Origin: DASQZT01 sp963728965
GTDB lineage: Bacteria > Acidobacteriota > Terriglobia > Bryobacterales > Bryobacteraceae
Length of the DNA: 64,000 nt
Direction of reading: 5' to 3'
NCBI GenBank assembly: GCA_963728965.1
Contig: CAVSMH010000010.1
Span: 186,001-250,000 of the forward strand
A program made the translations under genes and the position numbers. The notes under the pieces are model-generated. The model saw only the letters and a program-made list of their open reading frames with translations. It did no database searches and was not told the DNA's origin. Position 1 is the stretch's first letter, and the number at the start of each line of letters is the position of its first letter. Below, piece after piece: positions 17,719 through 26,060 of this stretch.

Positions 17719-19100
17719 GGCACCACCGCCTGGCGTGTACCGATCGCTTCTCCTACGGCCTCTTCGAAGCCCTCGAGGCTGTCGAGCAGGGCTGCCTCAC
17801 TGATACACAGGGGCGGCGCAATTTTCACCGTGGAGCCCTGTAAACCAACCGGGGCGAACATCAGCACCCCTTTTTCGATGGACCGGGCGACGGTCTCGGC
17901 CGCCAGGACGCCATCCGGAAGTCCGCTTTCGGGATGGACGCAGATGACGCCTGCCACGAGTCCTTTGCCGAAGACCGCGCCGATCTCCGGATAGCGACTG
18001 CGAAGCGAGTGCAATCTTCGGTGAAGGAGTTTGCCCCGTTCCGCGGCGTTCGAAACGAGGCCGTCTTTCAGCAGAACGTCGATCGAAGCCAGTGCGGCAG
18101 CGCAGCACACCGGGTTGCCGGTATGCGTGGAGGTCATCGAACCGGGTTCGAACTGGTCCATGATTTCGGCGCGGCCGGCCACCGCCGACAGGGGGAGGGA
18201 ACTGGATATGCCTTTTCCGAACGTAGCCAGATCCGGAATCACGCCGTAATGCTCGAAACCCCAGAGGGTGCCGGTACGGCCGAATCCGGCCTGGACTTCA
18301 TCAAGGATCAATAGCGCGCCTTCGCGGCGGCACCAGTCCTGGAGAGCCTGCATATAACGCTGCGGAGCGAACGCCGCGGTTCCGCCCTGGTAGGTCTCCA
18401 TCAGCACGCCCGCCACATTGCGCGGGCTCACTCCCGCCGCCTGCAACGCCGCGGGAAACCGGTCGAAGGAGGTATCGCTCGACCAGTACCCGTCCGGGAA
18501 CGGCACCTGCACGAAACCGGGGTCCAGATGAATGATCCACTCCTTCAGGGCGGCAATGCCACCCGCCTGCTGCGATCCGAGCGTACGGCCGTGGAAGGCC
18601 TTATCGAAGGAGACGATGACGTTCTTATCGCGGCCGCCGGTGCGAACGCCCCACGCGCGAGTGAGCTTGATGGCGCATTCCACGGCCTCGGACCCGGTGG
18701 TCAGCAGAAACACCTTTTCCAACGGTGCCGGCAGCAGGCCGCCGATCCGTTCCACCAGGTGGGCCCGTTCATGGCTCGGAAAGCAGTAGCTGGTCAGCAG
18801 GGGCTTGTCGAGCTGGGCGCGCACCGCGTCGCACACTTCCGCCCGCGCATGTCCCACATTCGCGATCAACACTCCTGACGACCAGTCGACCCAGCGGTTT
18901 CCGAAGCCGTCGAACACCTGGAAACCCTCGGCGCGGTCCCAGAGTATGGGAGGCTGGCCGCGCATGGCGAGCGGCTCGCGCCGGTATAGCTGTTCCAGCA
19001 CGGGCAGGGACTGCGGAACGGGGATGGGTGTCCCGATGCGCCGGAAGGCGGTATGCACGTGAGAAACGTTTCTGGGGATTAGCGCGTCTTCCCGGTACAA
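17715..19100 (-). CDS. Class III (PLP-dependent) aminotransferase
   Basis: This 461-residue aminotransferase of the 4-aminobutyrate/ornithine group transfers an amino group with pyridoxal phosphate. Key blocks: VFDGFGNRWVDWSSGVLIANVGH at the N-terminus, LLTTGSEAVECAIKLTR (cofactor phosphate), SFDKAFHGRTLGSQ, ILDEVQAGFGRTGTLWGFEHYGV and FGKGISSSLPLSAVAGR with the Schiff-base Lys. The start is a TTG at 19100 with GAGG 8 bases upstream. A good promoter with an overlapping dyad lies 63-91 bp upstream. It is the first gene of a two-gene operon with a Gfo/Idh oxidoreductase. The substrate is not predictable. The N-terminal MYREDALIPRNVSHVHTAFRRIG extension is short and basic. Confidence 0.88.
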   Translation of the reverse strand: MYREDALIPRNVSHVHTAFRRIGTPIPVPQSLPVLEQLYRREPLAMRGQPPILWDRAEGFQVFDGFGNRWVDWSSGVLIANVGHARAEVCDAVRAQLDKPLLTSYCFPSHERAHLVERIGGLLPAPLEKVFLLTTGSEAVECAIKLTRAWGVRTGGRDKNVIVSFDKAFHGRTLGSQQAGGIAALKEWIIHLDPGFVQVPFPDGYWSSDTSFDRFPAALQAAGVSPRNVAGVLMETYQGGTAAFAPQRYMQALQDWCRREGALLILDEVQAGFGRTGTLWGFEHYGVIPDLATFGKGISSSLPLSAVAGRAEIMDQFEPGSMTSTHTGNPVCCAAALASIDVLLKDGLVSNAAERGKLLHRRLHSLRSRYPEIGAVFGKGLVAGVICVHPESGLPDGVLAAETVARSIEKGVLMFAPVGLQGSTVKIAPPLCISEAALLDSLEGFEEAVGEAIGTRQAVVP

Positions 19101-19151
19101 GTTCTCAACCTCGTTGCAGCCTGCTCACCCGGGCTCAGCGAGTGCAGCAAA

Positions 19152-19191
19152 CTGGTAGGTCCAATCTAACTACAACAAGGCCGCGCGTCAA
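19152..19191 (-). promoter_or_regulatory. Promoter with overlapping operator for the aminotransferase operon
   Basis: On the minus strand TTGACG (19186-19191) and TAGATT (19163-19168) are separated by exactly 17 bp. The dyad ATTGGACCTACCAG (19152-19165) starts inside the -10 box. It matches the dyad ATTGGTTAGTCCAAT at the start of the FCD regulator (49252-49266) at 11 of 14 positions when aligned, so that regulator, or a paralogue, is the likely repressor. Confidence 0.6.
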
Positions 19192-19244
19192 GAACCTCTC
19201 CCGGGCTTTACGATGCTGAACGCGAGAAATTCAGATGCAGCCCG

Positions 19245-20459
19245 TCACGCCGCGGGAGCGGCCGTCCGGACGGGCGGCATCGGTTCCTGCGGCCGTTCTG
19301 TTCGGGCGGCCAGGCGGCTCAACCCGAGAATTGCAGCGAACGAGGCTGCGATCATGGCGAAGCACCAGCGTAGTCCCGCCGCACCGCCGATCCGGCCCGC
19401 CAGCCACGGCAGCGTCATCCCGCCCGCCAGCGCGACCGTAAAGAGAATGCCGAATACCGTGCCCGAGTGCGACTTGAATCGCGCTCCCGCAATCCCCAGC
19501 ACGGTGGGGTAGATGCCGGCCAGCGACCAGCCGCATACCACGATAGCGAACGTCGCGACGCCCCACGAGGGAGCAGCCGCGGCCAGAACCGCCCCGGCAC
19601 ATGCTCCCATTGCGCAGAACGCCAGAATGCGGTACGGGTCGGTCCCCAGAGCAATACGGCTCAACACCGTGCGCGACACCATCACCGATGCCCAGTAGCC
19701 AGCCAGAATCCACGACGCCAATGAAACCGAGTTCACCGCCATATCGTGCGTCACATAGGTCGAAATGAAGCCGCCCAGCGTGAACTCTACACCCGATTCG
19801 AAGAACAGCAGGAAGGCGAATGCCAGCACGAGGGGTGAACGCAGGAAGCGGGGCAGGTCCGCCACTGGCAGTGCGTGGCCCTGTTTGGGAACGGGGAACG
19901 GCAGCACTACTGAAAAGAGCCCGGCCAGCGCGCACAGAGCGGCCGCCGCCAGGAGCAGGACCCCCATCGAAAACCAGGACAACAGCGCTCCAATCGTAAA
20001 TGGCAGAAACAGCGCGCCGAAGCCGAAGAAAACCCCCAGCACACTGAGCGCGGAACTCTTCCGGCGCGGATCCTCATGCAGGTCCGCCACCAGGGTGTTG
20101 GTGGCGCCATTCAACGCACCGCCGCCGATGCCGAGCAGCACCACCGCCGGCAGCAGTTCCGCAAACGCAGCCGCGCGAACTACAATCACCAGCGCCGCCG
20201 ATACCAGCATCGGACCGAGCGCCATCGGGGGCTTCATGCCGAAGCGGTCCATCGCCGGCCCGAGCACCAGGCTCGACGCCAGCATGGCCCCGTTCATCAC
20301 CAGAAAAAGCGTTCCGATATCGGCCGTGCCGAATCGTAGCCGGCTGGCGAGCGACGGCAGGATGGCGCCCAGGAGCGCCATCACCATGCCGAAGACGAAC
20401 ATGCCCGCGTACGCGGACGCGCTCAACTGCGCCAGGCGGCGGTCGTCAGGCCTTGACAT
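19245..20459 (-). CDS. MFS transporter, probable sugar permease
   Basis: This major facilitator protein has 404 residues and about 12 membrane helices. It opens LAQLSASAYAGMFVFGMVMALLGAILPSLASRL and has the loop 2-3 motif LVLGPAMDRFGMKPPMALG, a degenerate form of the MFS GxxxDRxGRR signature. It resembles FucP/sugar-permease-like MFS members in layout. It is the last gene of the operon gntR-ROK kinase-SIS isomerase-MFS, and its start overlaps the SIS gene by 14 bases, implying coupled translation. Context suggests uptake across the inner membrane of the amino sugar or disaccharide released by the cell-wall enzymes nearby; the sequence alone does not prove the substrate. Confidence 0.85.
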   Translation of the reverse strand: MSRPDDRRLAQLSASAYAGMFVFGMVMALLGAILPSLASRLRFGTADIGTLFLVMNGAMLASSLVLGPAMDRFGMKPPMALGPMLVSAALVIVVRAAAFAELLPAVVLLGIGGGALNGATNTLVADLHEDPRRKSSALSVLGVFFGFGALFLPFTIGALLSWFSMGVLLLAAAALCALAGLFSVVLPFPVPKQGHALPVADLPRFLRSPLVLAFAFLLFFESGVEFTLGGFISTYVTHDMAVNSVSLASWILAGYWASVMVSRTVLSRIALGTDPYRILAFCAMGACAGAVLAAAAPSWGVATFAIVVCGWSLAGIYPTVLGIAGARFKSHSGTVFGILFTVALAGGMTLPWLAGRIGGAAGLRWCFAMIAASFAAILGLSRLAARTERPQEPMPPVRTAAPAA

Positions 20460-21219
20460 AATCTACCGGTGAGCGCTCGAACAGCTTTTCGGTATATGCA
20501 TCGAACACCCGTAGATTGTGGTCTTTGGCAATGCCGGGGACATTGGGCGAGACGAACGTTTCGGGCTTGCAGCCTTTTCCCTTGAGGCGGGAGCCGGTCT
20601 CGGCCACGAGTGCCATCGCGGTAAAAACGGCAGCCATGGTTGAGCCCGCCGCGATCTTCTCCGGGTAGCCGATGTCCACCAACGAATCCTCGGGCGGAAC
20701 GCAGTTGTCGATTGCGATATCGGCGACATCGGAGAGTCTCTTGCCGCTGGAGTGGGTCGCCTTCATCGCCCGAGCGTTGGCCAGGGAGGACACCGTGATC
20801 ACCGTCAGCCCCTTTTCCTTGGCATAGAGAGCGGCTTCAATCGGCGCCGCGTTCATGCCGCCGTGGCTGAACACGATCATGCAGTCTCCCGGTTGAAAGG
20901 CAAAGCTCTGCAGGAAATTGGCGATGTATCCTTCGCGCCGTTCCAGCCACAGCAGTTCGCGTGCGCCTCCCGGGCCGACCACGTTGTGCCACATCAGGCG
21001 CGGATCATAGAGGGGAAAGAAGCCGACGAAGCTTCCATACCGCGGAAACACGTCCATTACGGGTATCACCGAGTGGCCGCTCCCGAAGAGGTACGCGCGC
21101 TTTCCCGCCGCCAGCGCGGTTGCCAACATCTCGCCCGCACTCTCGAGGGCTTTCGCCTGGCTGTCATGAATGGCGGCCAGGACGCCGCTGATCTGCTTGT
21201 AGTAGGTTTGTGCCGACAT
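20446..21219 (-). CDS. SIS-domain sugar isomerase-like protein (UPF0309 type)
   Basis: This 257-residue protein with a single phosphosugar-binding SIS domain resembles the UPF0309 group. Visible blocks are AYLFGSGHSVIPVMDVFPRYG (phosphosugar loop, near residue 45), GDCMIVFSHGGMNAAPIEAALYAKEKGLTVITVSS and ADIAIDNCVPPEDSLVDI. UPF0309 genes often sit with GntR regulators and sugar kinases, as here. It is shorter than the MurQ etherase and does not show MurQ's layout, so I do not call it MurQ. A role in isomerising or de-etherifying a phosphorylated amino sugar after the ROK kinase is inference. It lies 20 bases after the kinase gene. Confidence 0.78.
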   Translation of the reverse strand: MSAQTYYKQISGVLAAIHDSQAKALESAGEMLATALAAGKRAYLFGSGHSVIPVMDVFPRYGSFVGFFPLYDPRLMWHNVVGPGGARELLWLERREGYIANFLQSFAFQPGDCMIVFSHGGMNAAPIEAALYAKEKGLTVITVSSLANARAMKATHSSGKRLSDVADIAIDNCVPPEDSLVDIGYPEKIAAGSTMAAVFTAMALVAETGSRLKGKGCKPETFVSPNVPGIAKDHNLRVFDAYTEKLFERSPVDYVKA

Positions 21220-21239
21220 AGATTTGAGTCTCCAGCGGG

Positions 21240-22103
21240 TTACTGTTCCGCCTCCAACCAGGCGAGGCGCGCGGCTCCCAACAATCCCGCATCTTCGCCG
21301 AGAGCCGTTCTTTCAATGCGCGTGTGGCCAGCGGTCACCGGCTGCGTCCAGCGCAGCGCGCCCGACCGGATCCGCTCCAGCATCAGGTCGCCGGCCTGCA
21401 TGAGGCCGCCGCCGAGAACCACCATTTCCGGGTCGAAAACGGCGATCAATCCGGCAATCCCCAGCGCCAGGTAATCGGCGGTTTCGCGCAAGACCTCGAT
21501 GGCTCTCGCTTCGCCCGACCGCGCCGCCGCCACTACCGCTTCGGCCGATTTCATGCCGGCGCGGCGCGCCACGGCCGGCCCCGCGGCTTCCGTTTCCCAA
21601 CCGCCGCAAGCCGCATACTCGGGTTTCCACGGGCCGCCTACCACCATCCATCCCGCCGCGCCGGCGATGCCGTGCGCGCCTTCGAGCGGCCGGCCGTGGG
21701 CCACGATTCCCACCCCGATCCCGGTCCCGACAGCGATGAACAAAACGTGTTCGAGTCCGCGTGCCACGCCCAGCCACTGCTCAGCCAGTACGCTCCCCGT
21801 GCGGTCGCTGCCGATGGCAATCGGCACATCCAGGCGTTCGGCCAGCGCAGCCCGCAACGGGTGAAACTCCTGTCCCCACAGGTTTGGCGCCCACACCGCG
21901 CCGGTCGCCGGATCGGCGATTCCGGGAACGATCACGCCCAGCGCCGAAACCGGACCGGGGCAATCCCTGGTGATCTGTGCCACGCTCTGCTCAAACGCCG
22001 AAGCGGCCGGCAGTTTGCGTTTGTGGGCGATCTGTCCGAATTCGTCCACCAGGGCGATGGCGGTTTTGGTGCCCCCCAGATCGATGGCGAGGACGTTCTT
22101 CAT
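21240..22103 (-). CDS. ROK family protein, probable (amino)sugar kinase
   Basis: This 287-residue ROK-family kinase candidate phosphorylates a hexose or N-acetyl-hexosamine with ATP. The ATP loop IDLGGTKTAIALVDE lies at residues 6-20, the sugar-binding block VPGIADPATGAVWAPNL near 65 and the second glycine loop AVGTGIGVGIVAHGRPLEGAHGIAG near 125-150. The usual ROK zinc site, C-x-C-G-x2-G-C-x-E, is not intact: the sequence reads KPEYAACGGWETEAAG, with one Cys, so a canonical zinc site is not possible. Otherwise length and fold fit. It is the second gene after the GntR regulator (31-bp gap), and its kinase role is supported by the SIS and MFS neighbours. Confidence 0.82.
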   Translation of the reverse strand: MKNVLAIDLGGTKTAIALVDEFGQIAHKRKLPAASAFEQSVAQITRDCPGPVSALGVIVPGIADPATGAVWAPNLWGQEFHPLRAALAERLDVPIAIGSDRTGSVLAEQWLGVARGLEHVLFIAVGTGIGVGIVAHGRPLEGAHGIAGAAGWMVVGGPWKPEYAACGGWETEAAGPAVARRAGMKSAEAVVAAARSGEARAIEVLRETADYLALGIAGLIAVFDPEMVVLGGGLMQAGDLMLERIRSGALRWTQPVTAGHTRIERTALGEDAGLLGAARLAWLEAEQ

Positions 22104-22134
22104 GACCCGGCCGGGGACCGCGTGCCGGCCTCCG

Positions 22135-22911
22135 TCACTCGATGCCTCCTTCGCGTGTGGCTTGCGGCATGCGATTGGCCGAAAGCTCGAGGATCACGCT
22201 ATAGCGGTCGCCGCGCATCGTGCTCTGCACGAATTCGAAGGGCTTTCCGTTGGCCAGGAACGTGATGCGCTCGACGGCGAACACCGGCGACCCCGCCGCA
22301 ATACCGAGCATTCCGGCCGCCTCCGCCTCCACCGCAACGGCAAAGTAGGTTTCCAGCGCCCGCGCGGGCTGCAAGCCGTAGCGGGTTTGCAGGAGTTCGT
22401 ACAGCGAGACGTTTTCGAAGTCCTCATCCGTCAGCGCGGGCGCCAGGGCCAGCGGGATATGCGCCGTCTGAACCCCCATCGGCTCGTCCTCCGCCATGCG
22501 CAGCCGCTTTAACACAAACACGGGCTCCTCGTCGCGCAGTTCCAGGCCTTCCGCGATTCGACCTGTGGCCTTGGCGATCGCCCGGTCGATCACGCGGGAA
22601 CTGGGTCTCAGGCGGTGGCGCCGCATCTCCTCGCTGAAGCTGGTCAGCTCGCGCGGCCCCTGGTCCAGCTTGGGCTTTGAAATGAACGTCCCCCGACCCT
22701 GTTCGCGTCGGACGTACCCGAGATCAGCCAGCTCCTGCAAAGCCTGCCGCACCGTAATCTTGCTGACTCCGAAGGTCTCAGCGAGTTTGCTCTCGTTGGG
22801 AAGCTGCTCACCGGTCTGCCACCTCCCCGATTCGATGCCCTCCATCAGAGCGCACTTGAGCTGGTGATACAGGGGGACCGGCAGGTCCTTATTGAGCGGC
22901 GTGAGTAACAT
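22135..22911 (-). CDS. GntR/HutC-family regulator with UTRA effector domain
   Basis: This 258-residue transcription factor has a winged-helix domain at residues 10-75 (PLYHQLKCALMEGIESGRW, LPNESKLAETFGVSKITVRQALQELADLGYV, QGRGTFISKP) and a UTRA ligand domain after residue 90 (ELTSFSEEMRRHRLRPSS, ERITFLANGKPFEFVQSTMRGDRYS). UTRA regulators of this type usually sense a phosphorylated sugar, for example GlcNAc-6-phosphate. The ATG at 22911 is used because 55 upstream codons of open frame run through the promoter and lack domain sequence. It heads the operon with ROK kinase, SIS protein and MFS transporter, so it probably regulates itself and them. A -10-like TATAAG ends 6 bases before the ATG, pointing to a leaderless message. 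Confidence 0.88.
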   Translation of the reverse strand: MLLTPLNKDLPVPLYHQLKCALMEGIESGRWQTGEQLPNESKLAETFGVSKITVRQALQELADLGYVRREQGRGTFISKPKLDQGPRELTSFSEEMRRHRLRPSSRVIDRAIAKATGRIAEGLELRDEEPVFVLKRLRMAEDEPMGVQTAHIPLALAPALTDEDFENVSLYELLQTRYGLQPARALETYFAVAVEAEAAGMLGIAAGSPVFAVERITFLANGKPFEFVQSTMRGDRYSVILELSANRMPQATREGGIE

Positions 22912-22917
22912 CCTACG

Positions 22918-22950
22918 CTTATAAAGACATAATCTCTTGAGCCTTGTCAA
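22918..22950 (-). promoter_or_regulatory. Promoter and putative operator of the GntR operon
   Basis: Read on the minus strand: a consensus -35 TTGACA (22945-22950), then CTCAAGAGAT (22932-22941), then TCTTTATAAG (22918-22927). CTCAAGAGAT recurs exactly at the Oar promoter (26089-26098), and TCTTTATAAG recurs exactly between namZ and the cytochrome gene (24150-24159). The exact -10 is ambiguous. Confidence 0.55.
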
Positions 22951-22957
22951 GGAAAGA

Positions 22958-24145
22958 TCACGGGTACAGCAGGTACTTGGCGCGAATGCGGCGAAACTCC
23001 TCAAGCGGCTTGCGTGCTTCCTCGAGAATCTGCCGGCCGCTCTGGCCGGCTTTGAGCTTGGCCAGCACCTCGTCACTGCCCAGAAGGCGCGGCGACGGCT
23101 CGAACCGGCCGGGATGGAACTTCATCGTCGCGGCCAGCAACTCGAAGCCCATCAGCACGGGATCGAAGGTATCCCGGCTGACGATCTGAATGTCCAGCCC
23201 CTGGCACTCCTCGCCCCGATAAGGGGCCGCCGTGGGGCGGAACCGGCGCGGCACGAAGCGCACGCCCGGCATAGCGAGCCCGTTCAGGTAGGCGGCCACC
23301 TCGCTCGCCCGGAACCAGGGAGCGCCCACGATTTCGAACGGGGTATCGGTCCCGCGCCCCACCGAGACGAACTTCCCCTCGAGCAGGCACGTGCCCGGAT
23401 ACAGAATGGCCTCCGTGAGGTTGCGGATATTGGGTGAGGGATTCACCCACTCGAGTCCCGTCTGATCGAACCACATCGTCCTCTTCCAGCCGCGCATCGC
23501 GACCACGTGCAAATCGGCCCCGAGTTTCTTTTCGCCATTGAAGTAACGCGCCATCTCGCCCATCGTCATGCCGTGACGAACCGGGAAGCCGGGCATATAC
23601 GTCACGAACGAGGTGTACTTCGCGTCCAACAGCGTTCCGGCGATGTCGACTCCGTTGATGCCATTCGGCCGGTCCAGCACGTAAAACGGCAGGTGGTTCT
23701 CGGCCGCTGCCTCCATCACATAGGCCATGGAAGTCACGCTGGTGTAGAAACGGGCGCCATTGTCCTGTTTGTCATAGACGAGCACATCGACATTCTTCAA
23801 CATGGCGGGCGTGGGCTTGCGCACGTCGGCGTTGTAGAGGCTGAAGATGGGAACACCGGTGGCTTCGTCCACGGACGACTCGATGCGGTTATCTTCACGC
23901 GTGCCGTTGATTCCGTGCTCAAACGCGAATATGGCGGTCAAACGGATCCCCGGCGCGTGCGCAAACAGGTCGATGTTGCGGCGGCCGTCGCGGCTGATGC
24001 CCGTCTGGTTTGTCGCAAGCCCGACACGTTTGCCAGCGAACGGCTGAAAGTGGTTTTCGATGAGAAGGTCAAGACCGGTTTGGACCTGCGCCGCGGCCGG
24101 AAGGGCAAGCCCGACGCTTACGATGACTGTGGCTAGTCGGCTCAT
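22958..24145 (-). CDS. namZ: NamZ-type exo-beta-N-acetylmuramidase (DUF1343, GH171)
   Basis: This 395-residue exported enzyme of the DUF1343/NamZ family releases terminal MurNAc from peptidoglycan fragments. A signal peptide ends LALPAAAQ (residue 20). The family blocks are all present: GLATNQTGISRDGR, AIFAFEHGINGTRE (conserved Glu-His), LVYDKQDNGARFYT, VLDRPNGING, PGFPVRHGMTMGEMA and GLEWVNPSPNIRNL. In B. subtilis namZ works with NagZ and the amidase AmiE; an AmiE-like gene lies 5.5 kb away here. The gene is divergent from a multihaem cytochrome (44-bp gap). It has no Shine-Dalgarno, and TATAAA ends 6 bases before the ATG, so a leaderless mRNA is likely. Its 3' end lies 46 bp from the GntR start. 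Confidence 0.9.
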   Translation of the reverse strand: MSRLATVIVSVGLALPAAAQVQTGLDLLIENHFQPFAGKRVGLATNQTGISRDGRRNIDLFAHAPGIRLTAIFAFEHGINGTREDNRIESSVDEATGVPIFSLYNADVRKPTPAMLKNVDVLVYDKQDNGARFYTSVTSMAYVMEAAAENHLPFYVLDRPNGINGVDIAGTLLDAKYTSFVTYMPGFPVRHGMTMGEMARYFNGEKKLGADLHVVAMRGWKRTMWFDQTGLEWVNPSPNIRNLTEAILYPGTCLLEGKFVSVGRGTDTPFEIVGAPWFRASEVAAYLNGLAMPGVRFVPRRFRPTAAPYRGEECQGLDIQIVSRDTFDPVLMGFELLAATMKFHPGRFEPSPRLLGSDEVLAKLKAGQSGRQILEEARKPLEEFRRIRAKYLLYP

Positions 24146-24170
24146 AGTATCTTTATAAGATTACAATCAT
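24146..24170. promoter_or_regulatory. Divergent promoter/operator between namZ and the cytochrome gene
   Basis: AGTATCTTT (24146-24154) and ATTACAATCAT (24160-24170) both recur in the Oar promoter (the second with one change), and TCTTTATAAG recurs upstream of gntR. ATCTT-ATA-AAGAT is a perfect dyad in the centre. TACAAT may be the -10 for the cytochrome gene and TATAAA on the other strand the -10 for namZ. Confidence 0.5.
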
Positions 24171-24189
24171 TGCTCATCCCGCTGTACGA

Positions 24190-25218
24190 TTGGCTTCGTT
24201 CCTGACGGTGGTCGCCCGCCTCCTGCCGGGTGCACCGCCCGCTGCCTACGTGGGCGCGGCCCGGTGCGCCACCTGCCATCCCGAGGAGTTCCGCCGGCAA
24301 TCGGAGAGCGGCCACGCCCGGGCGCTTTCCCCGGCGGCCCGGCACCGTCTGGCGAAGGAGTTCGCCGTTCCCGCCGAACTGCGTCGCGGAACGCAATATG
24401 GCTATCGCTTTTCGATTCAGCCGGACCATCTCCAGGTGACGGTCTTCGATGCGCAGAATCGGATCGACATACCGGTTCAATGGGCATTCGGGGCCGGGGA
24501 TCAGGCCGTGACGTTCGTCAGCCGGATTGACCGGAACTGGTATCTGGAGCATCACCTCACCTACTACCCGGGCATTCGGAAAATGGCCGCCACGCCCGGC
24601 CACCCGGAGCGGGAACCCGCGAATCTTTCCGAAACTGCCGGTTTCGTCTACCAATCGCGCGATCCCTCCGCTGCTATCGTGCAATGCTTCCAGTGCCATT
24701 CGACCGGCGGCGTGGAGGTGGCGGTTGCCGCCATTGAGCCGGCCGAACCTGGCGTGCATTGCGAGGCGTGTCACGGACCCGGCAGCCTGCATGCCCTGAC
24801 GGCTCAGGCCAAGTCGATCTCCAACCCGGGGCGGATGACGGCCGCCCGGCTCAACGTCGTTTGCGGACGGTGTCATCGTCCCCCCGAGCCGACCGACGGC
24901 GAAGTCGATTGGAACTTCGCCTGGAACGTGCGCCACCAGCCGTCATATCTGAGCCAGAGCAAGTGCTTTCGTAAAAGCAAGGGGGCTCTCTCCTGTCTGT
25001 CCTGCCACCGCCCGCACGACCCGGTCGAGCGCGCCGCGGCTTACTACAACCGCATCTGCCAATCCTGTCATCCCGTCACTCATTCGCAGGTGGACCGCGG
25101 CAATTGCATCGATTGCCACATGCCGCGGGTATCGCCGCAAGCGCCGTTGCGGTTCACGAATCATTGGATCGGCGTTTACCGGTCGGGCGCACGCCTCAAG
25201 CCGGCGGGCCCGCAGTAG
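24190..25218 (+). CDS. Exported seven-haem cytochrome c
   Basis: This 342-residue protein has seven CxxCH haem c sites: CATCH, CFQCH, CEACH, CGRCH, CLSCH, CQSCH and CIDCH. After a short N-terminal hydrophobic segment and the first haem site comes a haem-free block of about 120 residues (YGYRFSIQPDHLQVTVFDAQ, TFVSRIDRNWYLEHHLTYYPG), then the six other sites. The start is a TTG, so the exact N-terminus is uncertain. Its layout is shared with the protein at 39687 but it lacks the TPR tail. It is presumably a periplasmic electron carrier or oxidoreductase; the reaction is unknown. Its placement between namZ and a deacetylase gene, with shared promoter blocks, is unexpected. Confidence 0.85.
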   Translation: MASFLTVVARLLPGAPPAAYVGAARCATCHPEEFRRQSESGHARALSPAARHRLAKEFAVPAELRRGTQYGYRFSIQPDHLQVTVFDAQNRIDIPVQWAFGAGDQAVTFVSRIDRNWYLEHHLTYYPGIRKMAATPGHPEREPANLSETAGFVYQSRDPSAAIVQCFQCHSTGGVEVAVAAIEPAEPGVHCEACHGPGSLHALTAQAKSISNPGRMTAARLNVVCGRCHRPPEPTDGEVDWNFAWNVRHQPSYLSQSKCFRKSKGALSCLSCHRPHDPVERAAAYYNRICQSCHPVTHSQVDRGNCIDCHMPRVSPQAPLRFTNHWIGVYRSGARLKPAGPQ

Positions 25219-25224
25219 CGGCCA

Positions 25225-25920
25225 TCAAAGTGAGGGGAGCCGCTGCTTCCGCTGGTCCGGATCCGACATCAGCGCCACGGCGTGCTTGAACCCGGAGAGA
25301 CAGCCCCGCATCACTGCCAGGCTGCCGTAGTAGTCGTTGTAACGGAAGAAACCCGTCTGGCCGCGCCACATCGGATAGAAGTCGCAGGCCTCCATCCATT
25401 TCTGGTACACCGATTCGATATCCAGGTAGGTGTCCGGCTGGAAGTTGTTGGCGTCCTCCCAGTTGTCCGCGTAGTAGAGCTTGGAGACGGTATGTGCAGG
25501 CGACTTACGTTCCAGCGTGGCCAGGTCGGCGTAGAAGATCGCATCGTGAACGATCAGGTGGCAGTTCTGGTGGTCTTTATGCCAGCTTCCGTTCCAATGC
25601 GTCACCACGATATCGGGTTTCTGTTCCCGGATCGCGTCGCATACCGCCTTGGAACTCTCTTCGTTGAAGGGGATTTCGGCATCGGGGTAGGGCAGGAAGA
25701 TGGCATCGGCGCCAAGCAGGCGCGCGGCCTTTTCGGTGGCTTCGCGCTGCATTTCGCCGTACCGCTTCACCGCAATGTTCTTCGGCGCGCCCCTCTCACC
25801 CATGGAAAGGCTCAGGAAAACTCCCGTGCCTCCACGCTCGATCTGCCGCGCGACCGTCGCTCCCATGGTGAACAGTCCGTCGCCGGGGTGTGCTGCAATC
25901 GCCATGATTCTGCCGGGCAT
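25225..25920 (-). CDS. PIG-L/LmbE family deacetylase, probably GlcNAc-type
   Basis: This 231-residue cytoplasmic protein belongs to the zinc-dependent PIG-L family, whose members (MshB, BshB, LmbE-like) remove acetyl from N-acetylglucosaminyl groups. The zinc motif AHPDD appears as AHPGDGLF (residues 10-17): the metal-binding His and second Asp are kept, but the first Asp, the general base in MshB, is Gly. The second metal motif HWNGSWHKDHQN is intact. Other family blocks are LPYPDAEIPF and CDAIREQKPDIVVTHW. GGAG 7 bases before the ATG supports the start. It converges on the cytochrome gene (6-bp gap) and lies in the amino-sugar region, fitting deacetylation of a GlcNAc/MurNAc derivative, if active. 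Confidence 0.8.
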   Translation of the reverse strand: MPGRIMAIAAHPGDGLFTMGATVARQIERGGTGVFLSLSMGERGAPKNIAVKRYGEMQREATEKAARLLGADAIFLPYPDAEIPFNEESSKAVCDAIREQKPDIVVTHWNGSWHKDHQNCHLIVHDAIFYADLATLERKSPAHTVSKLYYADNWEDANNFQPDTYLDIESVYQKWMEACDFYPMWRGQTGFFRYNDYYGSLAVMRGCLSGFKHAVALMSDPDQRKQRLPSL

Positions 25921-26060
25921 AGCTTTCTCCAGATTTTGAAGTTAACATCTAACCGTGCGATGACGGCGGGCCTGCCGCACTTTGGCACCGGTGGCGTGGC
26001 CCCGCTCCAGCAGATTGCCACCGTTGGGCGACCTGCGCGGCTGTCCCGCTGATTTTTTGC

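Noticed and set aside
20446..21219. Calling the SIS protein MurQ (MurNAc-6-phosphate etherase) because of the NamZ context.
   Set aside because: Length and motifs fit UPF0309-type SIS proteins better; the MurQ role remains only a hypothesis.
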